The notes under the pieces were generated by a model, which did not search any database, was not told the origin of the DNA, and was given only the letters and a program-made list of their open reading frames with translations. A DNA stretch of 64,000 nt. Source: Gnetum montanum (lineage: Eukaryota > Streptophyta > Gnetopsida > Gnetales > Gnetaceae). The DNA is taken from positions 61,541 through 125,540 of the forward strand of contig MNCI01009412.1 of the NCBI GenBank assembly GCA_015680685.1, in the 5' to 3' direction. Each line of letters opens with the position of its first letter. Position 1 is the first letter of the stretch. The position numbers and the translations under genes are program-made. Of this stretch, positions 1 through 11,765 are shown in pieces.

Positions 1-599
1 GGGGATGTGGGGTTGGGGATTCTAGCATGGAAGCCTCAAAATTAGTCCAAACAACCCAGAAACAACCTCTATTGATGTCCAAACTTATCCAATAGTCTTG
101 TATCCTAAAACCATGGTCTACTAAGGCATAAAACTAGCAAAATGTAACCCTTTTTGATCTATATTAGCCAAGTTTTCCCATATGTAGCTTGTTTTACTTG
201 ACTTAACCTTATTACATGATGTTTCAACTTGTTTTTTTGGCTTGTGTAGCATTGTTTACCTCTTTGACCTAGTATGGCCTTTACATAGCCTTATACTTCC
301 TTTATTTGCCTTATTATAGCCTTATTTATCTTTCTTTAGCCTTTTATTGGTATCAAATAGTGGGGTTTGACCTTCGTTGATCATCATTTAACACCATGTA
401 ACCATGGCCTGCTAAGGCCTTAAATTGGCAAAAGTGTAACCATGCTTAACCATGTTTGAGCTTGCATTACCTTGTATTTTCCTTACATCCTTTGTTGACA
501 TTACTTGGATACCTATATGCCCTTTGTTACAACATTTTGTCTTATTTATGCATTATCACCTAAGTATTTTGCATTATTGTTAGCATTATTTTATTAGTT

Positions 600-628
600 T
601 TATTAATTTTTATCATTTTGTTACATAG
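600..628 (+). other. Intron-acceptor-like tract in E0 (first spacer)
   Basis: A T-rich tract ends in 'ttacatag' immediately before 'gtgccacttgatgtg'. The same tract and junction occur in E3 at 30230-30248. In E2 the equivalent acceptor (56167-56186) opens the pol exon. Here only about 50 bases of exon-like sequence follow, so pol appears to be missing. Splicing is inferred, not shown. Confidence 0.4.
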
Positions 629-1125
629 GTGCCACTTGATGTGTTTATTTTGTCAAGAAGATTGAGCTAAGAGGATGAGGAAGCAAACTCGACTAACCTT
701 AAAGCCTTAGTAAACACCTCTCATGTTGTTGACCAAGTTAACCTTATGTACCCAAATGTTGAGCTTTGAAACCATTGAACTATATAGCCATAACATCCCA
801 TAGTAGCCTAATGATCATTAACCTTAAAGCCAGAAACATCATAGAGGTTCCCCTATTTGGAATTCCCATCTAGATCATGACAACGAGGAAAAAATGCATA
901 GGACCAAGTTCCTCATTATAACTCAAGCTTGCTCATAACCATATCAAACCCTTATTATGCAACATTAAAGCCACCAAATAGGCCTAATCATTTCTAACTT
1001 GCTTGTAGTGTTGTTTACTATTGTTGATAGGTTGCAATCAATGATTGATGTTGATGATTTCAAAGGTATACAATAAATGAGCCTACAAGACATCTTTTGG
1101 CATAACAAAAGAACATCTTTCAATG

Positions 1126-1245
1126 GCCTACTGAGGTCTTAAACTAGCACCATGGTCCACTATGACATTAAACTAGCACCATAGCCTACCATGGCCTTAG
1201 ACTAGCAACATAGCCTACCATAGCCTTAAACTGGCAACATTGGTA
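1126..1245 (+). repeat. Degenerate ~29-bp tandem repeat (TTAAACTAGCA family)
   Basis: Four tandem copies of about 29 bases, each with a core like 'ctatgacattaaactagca' or 'catggccttagactagcaa'. The same family recurs in the spacers of E1, E2 and E3. Confidence 0.7.
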
Positions 1246-1309
1246 ACCTAGGAAGCTTGATTTTCTTCATTATTTTACATGGACTTATCCATTGTAATGT
1301 GAAAACATG

Positions 1310-1345
1310 CTTGATTTTCTTGTTCTCTTGGAGTTGTGCTTGTAG
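1310..1345 (+). other. Intron-acceptor-like tract in E0 (second spacer)
   Basis: 'ttttcttgttctcttgga' is followed by 'gttgtgcttgtag' and then 'ggtgaagcc'. The same block ends in CAG in E1 (10845-10881) and E2 (60600-60625). In E3 it has decayed to CAC at about 30912. It looks like a shared 3' splice site in the 3' untranslated region of the family. Confidence 0.4.
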
Positions 1346-2077
1346 GGTGAAGCCTAAAGTTATTGTGTAACTCATCATGGTAGTAAGTCACCACATGACC
1401 TCGATGTGCAAGATTTGGTGAGTTTGTCCTGCTATGTCAAGAGTGCTTACACCAATTTCATCCCATTACCTCTCCTTGAGCCCAATCATGTAGCTTGAAT
1501 ATAACCTTCCCTATCCTAAATAGAAATGTTGACCAATGTCTAACACTCATGCATTATGGCCATATGAAATCTTCTTTGTCATGCTTGACCATCAAGATTT
1601 TTGAACGCAACACATCTCATTCAACTGAAAAACCAAATTGAACTATCATTGGCAAAGAAATCCAATGAAGGTTTTACCATACAAAATTAAAAGAAAAAAA
1701 ATCAATGGTGAAGTAAGATACCAAGAAGCTAGAATGACCTATAAAGACCAAGAGAACAAATTAATGGCTTCAAACATACAAAGGGAAGAGGTTAGAGGCC
1801 AAAGAAACTTTCAAGCAAGATGTTGGATCCTCAGACACATTCATCAAGTGATCAATATCTCAAAGCATGAAGTGCCAAAAACTCTCAATGGACCTACATG
1901 TTAGTGCCATAATCATGATGTCAATACTTGGAACTCATTGTTTACCCTCATAACCATTTCCTTCTAACCTCATTACCATTTCCTCATCATAGCCTTATCC
2001 CATCATCATAAGCACTCTACAACATGGTTCAACACAATTGGATCAAGCATGGAGAGAGAATGTCAGTGATGGATCTA

Positions 2078-2147
2078 CAATGGTGTTTTGTATTCTTTGT
2101 TGGTGCCTCTTGGGTCAATCCTCCAAACACCAACAAAGAGGAGCCAT
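2078..2147 (+). promoter_or_regulatory. Conserved pre-PPT block and polypurine tract of E0
   Basis: The block runs from 'tggtgttttgtattctttg' through 'caacaaagaggagccat' to the LTR start. It is recognisable in all four Tat/Ogre-like elements here (also 11690-11765, 31640-31714 and 61320-61403). The purine-rich end sits against the TG of the LTR, as expected of the plus-strand primer in reverse transcription. Confidence 0.7.
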
Positions 2148-3611
2148 TGAAACACCATAAAATTTTCCATGTTGTAACCATTACTCATCATGTAGCCTTC
2201 ATCCCATGAAACCCAAGGTGAAACTTTGTTGTAAATGTGAGGATTATAAATCAGAAGGGACAATCTCACATGTTTCACACTTTTGGGGTTGAAAAATGCC
2301 TTATAAGTGGTCAAAGCCATATTTTCCAAGTAAATGTAGTAACATAGTGTCTATATTTGGACTTGGGAGAAGTGGTGAAAGGGAGTTGGGGGTGGGGGGA
2401 TGGGGGAGGACTGCAAGGTTTGTTAAAATTACCTTTTGGGATGCTAAAAATGGCAATTTGAGGGTTTTATGGGTATACATTTTCTACATTAGAAACACCT
2501 ATAGGGGTAGATCTCACCTACCCCTAATGTGGAGGAGTAAAACCTTCCTCCTTACATGGAAACTTTACCCCCAGTGTGAAGACTACATGCGAGATATAGA
2601 AACTTCATGCTTAGCTTAGAAGACTTTTCCCAAGCTAGGAAGATCTCCCTCCAATGTGGAAGATTAGCTCCTAGCCTAGAAGACTTTCCCCAAGCTAGGA
2701 AGATCTTCCTCCCAATGTGGAAGATCAACTCCTAGCCAGGAAGACTTTTCCCTAGTATAGAAGATCTACTCCTAGCATAGAAGCCATCCTCCCAACATGG
2801 AAGGCATCCTCACATTACTATTTTTAGTAAACTAAATGGCCATTGGAGTATGACACTTACTATATATGATAAACCCAAAAATTTTGGCACTTACCCCATC
2901 TGAAATGGAATAGAAATTTTTAGCCAATTTGTAATCAATTTGTGGCTACAATCAAGTCAATTTATAGCAAGATTGATGGCCCAAAATCCTATATAACAAA
3001 ACAACAAAAATAGGTTCCACCTCCTTTTCATTCACACATTTTGTCATTTTTGGCAAACATTTTTGCATTGAAGAGCTTTGAACACACATAAAGCCTCTTG
3101 AATCCCTAGTAGCATGAAACTTTATTTTTGAGTAATTGTTACCCCCCATAGCAATTATTACCCCATAGCCATTGTTACACCACCTTGTAGGAACCCCCTT
3201 GTAGATCTACTGGAAGGAGCAACAAATGTTCAAAAGTATTGAAAGTTGTTGAGCATCTAGATCATGGAGCAATGGCTTCCAAGCCCTCACCAAAGTGAAC
3301 CCCCCTACTATCCTAGATACATTTTTGTATACATTTCTTGAACCATTCTTTATTTATTTTAAAATAGTTTCTAGTTTTGTTTGTGTGCAAGATAGATTTA
3401 ATTGTTCCATTTAGGTGCATTTATTTTCTTATATCTTTATTGCTATTTTACTTTTCTGCCCCTATTTTGTAGTTTCTAAGTTCCTAAGTGATATGCCAGA
3501 TTGTCTAGGGCACCTTGAATTTCATTTTTAGAGAACTTGGGGATTTAGGATTAAAGATATTGTGCTAAGATTTTTGGTTTTCTAGTGATCAAATTTTTAA
3601 TCACTACAACA
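2148..3611 (+). repeat. 3' LTR of E0 (same LTR subfamily as E3)
   Basis: It starts TGAAACACCATAAAATTTT directly after the polypurine tract. A TATA-like box lies at 2990-2996, and the right end resembles the E3 LTR end, with a 'gcaccttgaatttca' block near 3510 and 'ctacaaca' at the terminus. Length is about 1464 bp. The right border is placed by comparison with E3 and may be off by a few bases. Confidence 0.7.
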
Positions 3612-4453
3612 TGTTTCATATAAATCATATCATATCCCTCATAAAAGCCTCCTAAACTCATTCATTAGGTTAGTTCATAGTAGCTAAAAAGATGTAATTA
3701 CATAATTCATATAATTAAATATACATAGATACAAAACATAATGATTAAAATTTGAACAAACTAATAAGCATACTCAAATTGATGACATAAAACTAAAAGC
3801 ATGAACAAACATAACTGAAAAGGTAGATGTATCAACCTAAGCATTTAAATATGTGGTTTATTATATCCTTCTCCACTTAAGAATCTTTCACCTTATAGTA
3901 GGATCACTCCACAAATAAATCACCTTCAAATAAAAAATTAAAATATTATGCAAAGATAAAACCTTTTTGCTAGGAAATAAGAAAACTAGCTATCTTCAAT
4001 TAATTGATTAGAAGATTACAATAGGATTCTCAAAACCCACAACATCCAAAATCATTCATACTTAAATAATATTGCAAAGCATGAGGCTCTATAATCACAT
4101 AATTGTTGTTCTTAATGCAGAAAGAAGAAGAAGAAGAAGAAGAAGTAGAGAATCTCTTTCACAACTTGGAACTAAGATCTTGAATCATAAATAAGTCATA
4201 TAATAGTAGAATACATAAACCAATACATTACAAGTTGATCTTGGAGCTGTAATCACCATTGCACAACACCAATTTGCTCTCATATCTTCTCTTGCTAAGC
4301 TCTCCACATTCAAGAGCTATTTCACTCACTCATGATACCAATAATGGTGAATTACAATAATATTTACAATAAATGGAAAGATAAGTGATGAGTCATGAAT
4401 TTTTTAGCTCTAATATCAAGTACCCAATATCGGAGTCCCGATATTGAATACCT
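3612..4453. other. AT-rich spacer between E0 and E1
   Basis: No gene is seen. It contains a short GAA microsatellite. At 4406-4423 the plus strand reads 'agctctaatatcaagtac', the reverse of an initiator-Met-type primer site like the one in C2 at 34121. This may be the edge of a decayed minus-strand gag-only or copia-like element, but no LTR or gag could be followed. Confidence 0.35.
4120..4146 (+). repeat. (GAA)n microsatellite
   Basis: About eight GAA units, interrupted only at the edges. Confidence 0.9.
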
Positions 4454-4630
4454 TGAAACATCACAAAATTTTGGGTCTCAGCATCTCGATTGAAAATTTG
4501 GCTAAGTGTCAAAATGGTGGAACTTTGCCCATATTTTTCCAAGTGTTGAGTGTAGTAAGCTACAACTACCAAATTTGCAAAATTTTTCTAAGTTTTAGAA
4601 TGATGGCACTTTTTGCAGATTTGTGTGTCA

Positions 4631-5135
4631 AGCTATGCAACATAGCGTAGCATAGCATACTTGTTAAGCTATGTAGTGTAGCATAGCATAGCACACATGT
4701 CAAGTTGTGTAGCATAGCACACATGTCAAGCTATGCAGTGTAGCATAGTGTAGCACACATGTTAAGTTGTGCAGCGTAGCACACATGTCAAGCTCTGTAG
4801 CATAGCATAGTGTAGCACACCTATCAAGCTATATAGTGTAGCATAGCATAGCACACTTGTCAAGCTATGCAGCATAGCACAATGTAGCATAATTGTTAGG
4901 CTATGCAGCGTAGCACAACGTAGCACAATTGTCAAGCTATGTAGCATAGTACAACGTAGCACACCTGTCAAGCTATGTAGCATAGCATAGCGTAGCACAC
5001 TTTTCAAGCTGCATAGCATAGCACACTGTCAAGCTATGTAGCATAGCACAACGTAGCACACCTATCAAGCTGTGCAGCATGGCACATGTCAAGCTGTGCA
5101 ATGTAGCACAATGTAGCACACCTATCTAGCTATGT
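4631..5135 (+). repeat. 36-bp tandem array inside the E1 5' LTR
   Basis: About 13 diverged units of a 36-bp repeat. Each starts near 'tgtcaagctatgtag' and contains 'cacaacgtagcacacc'. The unit is a multiple of three, so frames stay open and produce a spurious minus-strand Leu/Cys/His-rich open frame. Some units are shortened. Confidence 0.85.
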
Positions 5136-5248
5136 AGATAACATCCTGTGTCCTGTGTGTAACATGGGACAAGCATAACAGATAGCGTGGTCCCATCCAC
5201 CACACTACCATGTGGCACCTGATCTACATTTTGGGCTAACCCTAGCCC

Positions 5249-5256
5249 TATAAGTA
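5249..5256 (+). promoter_or_regulatory. TATA-like box of E1 5' LTR
   Basis: TATAAGTA is preceded by 'ccctagccc'. It is repeated at the same place in the 3' LTR (12510-12517), and matches TATAAATA at the equivalent place in E2 (43976-43983). Confidence 0.55.
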
Positions 5257-5968
5257 CCCCTACGCCCTAGTGTTTTAGGGGGGGNGCTTCCATTTTTCAC
5301 CAGTAAGACAATTGGCACTTCCATTTGGGCATTTTGGCACTTTGGAATCTTGGCACCTAGCGTCGTCGGCGAACGAGACCCAAAGCACACTACACCAGTA
5401 TAGAAGCACAACTACACTGCACGCTACACTGTAACCCCATTGTAGCCCTATAGAACATCGCATGGTACATCGTGGCTACCAACCCAGTAGGCACAGTTTA
5501 ACATAGTAAGCACTAGACTTCATAGCTTGACACCATCGAGGCTATGACTATACTTCCAGTATGCCTATTGTACACTGTGTATCTTTTGATTCCCTTTGTG
5601 AATTAGCTATGCTTCCTCTTTTGTAGTGGTGCACTATTGTTCTCAAATTCTATTGAATTTCTCAAGAATTTCTCTTTGTCATTTAGTGTAACACTTGTAT
5701 TTTCTCACTTTTTCATACATATTTGCACGTTCATGTCACTATTCTTAGGCTGGGACACCTTGCTATGCTCTAGCTTACCTGGACCTGATGCCCGTGCGTA
5801 ACATAGTACAAACCCTTCTCACACATGGTCATTTTAACACCACGTAAGTCCCTATCTAATCAAAAAGACCATGAAGGGCACCCCATTTCCATTTTCTCCA
5901 CAACAACGCTCTCATGGATTCGGGGTTAGGCTATATGACTGGTGACCTCTCGATGTTCCAACCATTTT

Positions 5969-5986
5969 TGGTGCTATAAGGAAGGC
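5969..5986 (+). other. Primer binding site of E1 (tRNA-Asn type)
   Basis: TGGTGCTATAAGGAAGG lies four bases after the LTR end. It is a mutated form of TGGCGCTAGAAGGAGGG, the complement of a plant tRNA-Asn 3' end as I recall it. The CpG of the ideal site has become TpG. Confidence 0.6.
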
Positions 5987-6036
5987 TTGAACCTCCGTCT
6001 GCATTTTTTTTATTAGCACTTAGTCAAAAATTTGGG

Positions 6037-6218
6037 TGTTCTAGAGAGCATAACAAGTTCTTAGAGCATAGCAAGCTCCAATGTAGCAAGCATGACAAGC
6101 TTCAGCGTAGCAAGCATGACAAGCTCCAGCGTAGCGAGCGTAGCAAGCTCTAGCATAGCAAGCATGAAAAGATCTAGTGTAGCAAGTGTAACAAGCTCTA
6201 GCGTAGTGAGTGTAGCAC
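6037..6218 (+). repeat. 24-bp tandem array in the E1 leader
   Basis: About seven units of 24 bases, with cores such as 'gtagcaagcatgacaagctc'. They lie between the primer site and gag. The sequence vocabulary (gtagca, caagct) is that of the 36-bp LTR array, but with a different period. Confidence 0.85.
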
Positions 6219-6385
6219 CAGAGTTGGTCATTTTCAGCAATTTTCATACTTGGCACTTTTTCTATTTTTTCCATACTTAGCCATTTTTTCTGTATTTTTA
6301 CACTTAGCCATTTTCTTACATTTTTTTGCTACTGGTAGACTTAGTCATTTTTTGTAGTTTTTAGAGTTAGCCATTTTCTACAAAC
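6219..6385 (+). repeat. T-rich degenerate repeats before gag
   Basis: About five imperfect units of 25-35 bases built on 'acttagccattttttctgta'. Nothing coding is seen. Confidence 0.6.
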
Positions 6386-6413
6386 AGAAACTCTCATAAC
6401 CCAATTTGTGAAT

Positions 6414-8660
6414 ATGAATCCAGATCAACCTTCCACATTGGTGTCTAACACATTTGACACTAGGATCCAGCCAAAGTGTGTTGCACTAAGTCATGAACAA
6501 TACAATTTTATTTGTGCCAAAATCCAAGTAGGACTACCAGTGGATTACCTTGATTTGGAGGCAAAATAGGACTATGAATGAGTCCATTGGAATGGATGGG
6601 AGTACAACCCCTCTTTGTTTGACATAATTCCACTCACGGAGTCCTACCACCATTTGTTATCCCAAATCATCCGTGCAAACAAGCATGATGCAAGGATAAC
6701 TTATGAGGAAGCCTCACAGAAGGAGGAAGATGATTTCAAGGCCTACTTCAAACATGAGAGCCATCCCTACACCATCTTCCAACAATTGCTCCCTAGTATA
6801 GCCCCTCCTTAGTTCAGTCCATCCATCCTATTTGAGATGGTGACCATGCCAATTCAACCTTCCTTGTAAGTGACTGATACATTTGCCCAAACCTATGCTC
6901 ATGCAAGAGCCACCTCCTAGCCCCAGACAACTTAAGAATCCTATGTCCCACTTGTCTCATTGGCATTTGTGGTATCCATCCAACCCACTTGTGTGTGGCC
7001 TACTTTGATCACCGCACCCATCACTCAGCCAACACATCAACAATGGTTTGCTACAACCTTGAACTGGCCATAACTATCTACTATGATATTAAATTGACAA
7101 CAACCATCCACTACGATGTTAAATTGACAAAAACCATCTGCTACGACATTAAATTGGCAACAACCTTCTGCTACAACGTTAAACTGGCAACACCCATCCA
7201 CTATGACATTAAACTAGCAAACTCTACAACCAACAATTCGACCCTATGCTATGCAGCCAACACAAGCCCAACCAATGCAATTGGTTGGCACATCCCCAAG
7301 CTTGAATCAGGCATTCCAGTTGATCCAAAGCTTGACAGAGGAGATCAACTAACTCAAGGCTACCTCCTTCGATACCGTCAAGGTGGTGGACTTCTACCGA
7401 GATGACTCCATAAGTACTATGGTACCACCTCTAACTCTCTCAATTGGGGTCTAGCTACCATAATTCACCAAGTACAATGGTGAAGGAGACCCCAATGCAC
7501 ACTTGGTTACATTTTGATCCAAGTGCCTACTCCTTCAAGCTTGGCCACATGCCATCATGTTTCCCATGTCACTCACTAGCAAGGCCTTAGATTGGTATCA
7601 CATGCTACCCAAGGCCTCAATCTCCTTTTTGGAGGATCTCATAAGCTACTTTATGACATGTCTTAGGTATAACCTAAAAGTTGAAGCAACCCTCGACTAG
7701 CTCATGTAGGTTACGTAGGGGCCTCTAGAACCCATGCCAAAATTCCTCCAATGTTGGAATGCTGCATTGAGTGAAATGCATGAACCCTTAGTAGAGACAC
7801 ATCTACTGGCCATCTTCAAAGGTGCAGTGAATGACTTCATCAAGTTCAAACTATATTATCTAGCCCTGAAGTCTCTTAGCCAAGCCTTTGCCTAAACAAA
7901 AGGCATAGAGGAAGCAATGCAAGCTAGCAATGACCTAGCCTATGTGGTTTATAGAAACCAACATGCTGCCAAGCAAAACACAACAATGGCAACAGTGGCC
8001 ACAAGCAAAAAAGCAACCAATCGGGGCCCAATAGCTAACTAGCCCAAGGCCCCAACTGAAAAAATTGCCAACTCTGGCACCAACTCACCTACACCAATAG
8101 GGGCTATCCCAAGGTCCAACTTTGAGTGCAAGGATCATTCAAGGTATACACCGCTACCGATGGAACCCTCTAAACTGTTGGAGAAACTCCTGAAAGCTGG
8201 AAAAATCCAATACAAACACGTATTAGATATTGCTCATCAAAAATATGATAGGTAGTAAGAACTGCTAAGGAACCTTACCTCAGCAGTACAAATGAGCCCC
8301 CAGTCCCACAACACTTCAAGCTAGACCAATACTATCATTACCACCAGTTGTCTAGTCATAGTACGGACAATTATCATGATTTGTAGGATGACCTGCAAAG
8401 AATGATAGAACAGGGCCAATTGGTGCTAGACATAGTGAGCCAATCCAATGTAGATGATGCTTCCTATGTCATAAACTCCATTAGCATAGCTGGAAAGTCC
8501 AAACTTGTGTAACAACCTTTTGTGATCCATGTGCCTCTTAACAAGGCAAGGGTACCCTCAACCTCCACAAGAAAGAGGCCTCCCTTTGTTATCAAAGTGC
8601 CACCTTTGGCATCCACAAAATCCTTTGTGGTCAAAGTCTCAAACCAATCATTCATTAAGA
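6414..8660 (+). pseudogene. gag: Decayed gag polyprotein region of E1
   Basis: An ATG at 6414 opens a frame beginning MNPDQPSTLVSN. It continues past a stop into 6615-6812, and the region then shifts frame several times. The retrotransposon gag core lies at about 7461-7900, reading KFTKYNGEGDPNAHL and later SKALDWYHMLPKASISFLEDL. This matches the Retrotrans_gag pattern (x-YxGxGDPxxHL ... ALxWYxxLP-x-SI-x-SFxxL). Near 8330-8390 is a decayed zinc-knuckle-like block reading YHYHQLSSHSTDNYHD, with its cysteines lost. The product would have been a capsid/nucleocapsid precursor. Many stops sit where Gln or Arg codons would become TAG or TGA. It is certainly not functional as it stands. Confidence 0.75.
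7035..7235 (+). repeat. 30-bp tandem array inside E1 gag (TTAAACTAGCA family)
   Basis: Six units of about 30 bases, with a core like 'ccactatgacattaaactagc', encode a ten-residue repeat of the type YDIKLATTIH. The same core is found in the non-coding spacers of all elements. Here it lies within the gag N-terminal half. Confidence 0.85.
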
Positions 8661-8800
8661 TGTTAAACTAGCATGATGCAACAAAAATAATTGCTAAGCA
8701 GCCTTTTGTCATCAAGGTGCCACAACGAGTTGGCCTTGCAACAACTCCTAAACCACCATTTATCATAAGGGTGCCACAACGTGATGGCCCCTCACCTACC
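8505..8800 (+). other. Repeated PFVIxVP linker motif between gag and protease (E1)
   Basis: In the decayed frames the peptide motif PFVIKVP or a close variant recurs at least five times (QPFVIHVP, PPFVIKVP, KSFVVKVS, QPFVIKVP, PPFIIRVP). E3 has the same at 20260-20480 (LFIIKVPP, PFIIRVPP) and E2 at about 47225 (QPFVVRVP). Function unknown. It lies where a flexible linker between nucleocapsid and protease would be. Confidence 0.6.
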
Positions 8801-9169
8801 TGAAGCCCAACAGTGGACAACATCTCGGTACCTCCTCCTTCAAGGGCTGATCCCATTAGTAACCTAGGTAGGCCTACCAAATGGCAATGTAAGAGGATGA
8901 ATGAGTGTCTTGTGACCCCCATGGTTGAAGCAAAGGCTATAATCAATAAGCAACAACCAAAAATTGGGGTCCCTACCCCCAAGTAGGCCAAGAAAACCAA
9001 GCCCAAGCCCCCTCCCTAAGAAATCAAGGCCAACACAATATCCAATGACAAAGACTTTATAGTTGCAGTAACCTAGGTGAAATAAATGCTCAAGCAAAAG
9101 AACACAATGTTGAGCTTGTACGACCTAGTCATGACCTCATTTGCTTAGTGCCAAGCATTGGCTTGAATC

Positions 9170-9812
9170 ATGGCATCCATTCCTATTACGGAGGACATCC
9201 CTGTAGATGAGGGATCCATCTGTGCAATGATGTTTCCTCCTACACCACAAGAATTGGGTTCAACATATCTAACCTTTCATGAAGATGTAGTCAAAGTCAA
9301 CCTCAAACAAGGGGAGGTTACTACAGCTCCACTATCCATTAGCATTTGTGTTGGGTAGTGCACTATTTGTAGAGTCGATGTCGATGATGGTGCAGCAACA
9401 AACGTAGTCTTGTACTCCATCATTGATAAGCTAGGCTTGGTAGATGAAATCAAGCTATCCAAAATCATGTGTCTAAAATCCTTCAATGGATCATGCATCC
9501 CTATCAAGGGTAAAATCAACCTAGCCTTAGTGGTAGGAGAGCAATTCCCCACCAATGCAGATTTCACTATCATAGAGGAGATGCTAGGTTTCAACATGAT
9601 TCTAGGCAGGCCTTGGCTAGCCCAACTAATGGCCATCTCCTCTCCCATCCACTAGGAAATTCACCTTCCATACGAAGGTGGTCAAGTTATCATCCATGGT
9701 AATAATGGTTCCTCTTCAACTATCCATGACATGGTGCAAGTTTTGGAAGAAGAGTTTCTTGGTGGTACACCTACGGCAACCAACACAACGCCTAAGGCTG
9801 ACACATCCAAAT
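9170..9812 (+). pseudogene. Retroviral-type aspartic protease of E1, decayed
   Basis: Open frames 9170-9358 and 9410-9655 plus the intervening bases give a retropepsin-like domain. The active-site region reads VDVDDGAATNVV (Asp-Asp-Gly where most families have Asp-Thr/Ser-Gly). The typical C-terminal block follows, MLGFNMILGRPWLAQL, equivalent to the ILGR motif that closes Ty3/gypsy proteases. The frame can be followed to about 9812, with stops at 9356 and 9653. The protease would have cut the gag-pol polyprotein. E2 and E3 carry homologues with the same flanking LGLV/LILGRSWL blocks. Confidence 0.75.
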
Positions 9813-10350
9813 GAGTCGTTGAAGCCAATAGTCTCTCAAAGGATCCTAAGCCTTGCGCACCCCCTAATCCACACCTAATTATGAAGTAACTATGTGATCA
9901 AGAATTTTCCTTGGCCAAAAACATGTTAAGCACCAACTCATCCCTTGCCTCCATTGGCCATGCATTTTTGGTTTTTTTCTTGGGTTGCATTTGTTCATGC
10001 ATTTACATCTCACTTGCTTGCCTAGTTTACACACTACTTCACTTTGTTTACACATTTGTGCTTTGTTTACACATCCATCTACTTAGCTTATGCATTGAAT
10101 TTGAAAAACATCAAAAACACATACAAAAAACAACAAAAACACATGGCCCAAAAAGGCCTTAAACTAGTCCATGGCCTGAAAAGACCTAAAATTATTACTT
10201 GTTTTTTTTTGCATTACTTCCATTTCATTTATGCATTTCAACTCTATTTACAATAGTTACCACTTGATTTTTTTTTCTAGTTGATTTTTGTAGGATCTTG
10301 TAGGCACACAACATGACTACACATGCAGCATCGTACCTTACACAAGGAAG
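9813..10350 (+). other. E1 first spacer and mini-exon where pol should be
   Basis: After the protease the frame ends. A T-rich, non-coding stretch follows, with 'ggccttaaactagtcc'-type repeats near 10155-10190. A pyrimidine tract ends in 'tttttgtag' at about 10293. Some 57 bases later comes 'aag|gtaagcacc', a good donor-like site. In E2 the same two signals bracket the entire pol region (56187-59708). The 9911-10256 open frames are Cys/Leu-rich by chance and are not called as genes. Confidence 0.5.
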
Positions 10351-10881
10351 GTAAGCACCAGTTTGTTATAACTAGAAACTGGCATAGCTCATCCTTGGGT
10401 CATGACTATAAACTAGCATAGATGATCCTTGGGTCATGACATTAAACTAGCATAGCAACTTGTCCTTGGGTTATGATGAAATTAAACTAGCATCCAGCAG
10501 TCTGCTAGGACTATAAACTAGCACATCATGGTCTACTAGGACCTTAAACTGTGTTCACAGTCTACCAGGACTTTAAACTGGCATGTTGTTGATCTTTTGG
10601 AGAACTTGCCATTAATGCAGCCTTGGTGGCACTCATAGCATCATCACATCCCACCATTCTCTTAATCTTTTGAAGCACTTGCCATTAGTACAACCTTTAT
10701 AAAATTTGCAACATCATCACCCTGCCAGTTTCACTAGCTTCTTGAGCACTTGCAAATGGCACAATTTTTGACACATTTATAGCATCTTTACATCTAGCAC
10801 ATGCAACATCTTCACATTAGGAATTTACACTTGCATTTCATGTTGTGTGGTTTTCTTGTCTTCTTGGAGTTGTATTTGCAG
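10351..10881 (+). other. Intron-like 3' spacer of E1
   Basis: It is bounded by 'aag|gtaagcacc' and 'gtatttgcag|gatgaag'. It contains about six degenerate repeats with 'actataaactagca' or 'accttaaactgg' cores (10375-10590). E2 59709-60625 has the same ends and repeat content. Splicing is inferred from consensus ends only. Confidence 0.45.
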
Positions 10882-11689
10882 GATGAAGCCTCAGAGGTGG
10901 TCATGCAAAGATGCATCTCATTGTAGCTGCAAGTTACCACGTTGCTCTAATGTGCATGATTGGACTAGTTAAGCCACTCAAGAGTGCACATCCCCCTCAT
11001 CCTTATTAGAACGTATGCACATCCACTCTATCATCCTATATCCTCTCATCTCCCACATACTCATGATTACACATCCCTTGGATGCATACAAACTATGATG
11101 CATATGACATTCTCTTCACATCAACTATAGAACCCATGGTTGATGTAACACAACTCATCCTGTTGGGAGCCTCTGCTGCATGGTTAAAGCCTAAGCATAT
11201 GTAACAAGAATCATCCCTAGGAGGAAACATCTATCCTATAGATGTGATGTGGATGCATCAAACAAAGCCCATAGTCTGAATGATCAACTTGCAGCTAACA
11301 TTCAGTGGTAAGTCAAACCCAAAGAAGGTTCACCTCATAACGTAGTAAAAAAAAAGAAGAATGGGGAAAAGCATATCCCCAAGAAAATTGACAACACTAC
11401 AGCTTCACAACTGGCCCAACCTTAGATTGACTTTGATGCTCTCATAAGCACTCCGATGAGAGGTCAATGTTTCAGGGGCAACTCACTTCATGACATGGTC
11501 ACTATCAACCATGCTAAATTTGCATCTTACATTATGATCCACTATTTGTATTTCATTTCCACAGTTTAAATTTCATCTCTCTAGCATTGCCTATACCCCC
11601 TGTCCCTTAGCATAACCTTATTACCATAGCACTCTTGAGCATGGTAAAACAACATCCAATCTTGTACCGATAAGTGATGTTGGTGACAT

Positions 11690-11765
11690 GTCTGCTGTGG
11701 TGTTTTGTAATTCTTTGTTGACATCTCTTGGGCCACTACTCCAAATGTCAATAAAAAGGGGCCAT
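11690..11765 (+). promoter_or_regulatory. Pre-PPT conserved block and polypurine tract of E1
   Basis: 'tggtgttttgtaattctttg' begins a block that ends 'ataaaaaggggccat', directly before the 3' LTR. It is conserved with the other three elements. Confidence 0.7.

Larger units (their letters stand above)
1..3611 (+). mobile_element. E0: 3' part of a Tat/Ogre-like Ty3/gypsy element, cut by window start
   Basis: This stretch aligns by eye, block for block, with the 3' end of E3 (29640-31714 plus its 3' LTR). Shared blocks include the degenerate 'ccttaaactagca' repeats, a pyrimidine-rich tract ending in AG before 'gtgccacttgatgtg', a second such tract near 1310-1345, the block before the polypurine tract, and the LTR. 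No gag, protease or pol is present; these would lie left of the window if they exist. The open frames at 1638-1904 and 2296-2619 match no family and lie in the 3' untranslated zone or the LTR. The 5' LTR is not visible, so the target duplication cannot be tested. Confidence 0.75.
4454..5964 (+). repeat. 5' LTR of E1
   Basis: Direct repeat of 11766-13217. It begins TGAAACATCACAAAATTTT. It holds a 36-bp array (4631-5135), a TATA-like box TATAAGTA (5249-5256), and 'ttggcacttt'-like repeats after it (5300-5360). The end is placed at CA, four bases before the primer site. One ambiguous base (N) lies at 5285. Confidence 0.85.

Noticed and set aside
4631-5135. Spaced near-identical repeats that could suggest a CRISPR-like array
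   Set aside because: The units are contiguous with no unique spacers, and lie in a plant LTR with a second copy in the other LTR.
6041-6274. Minus-strand Cys-rich frame (CYARACHACYAEACHACY) resembling a metal-binding peptide
   Set aside because: By-product of the 24-bp leader array.
9911-10256. Hydrophobic open frames with a signal-peptide look
   Set aside because: They lie in the T-rich intron-like spacer of E1. The equivalent spacers in E2 and E3 have no matching frame.
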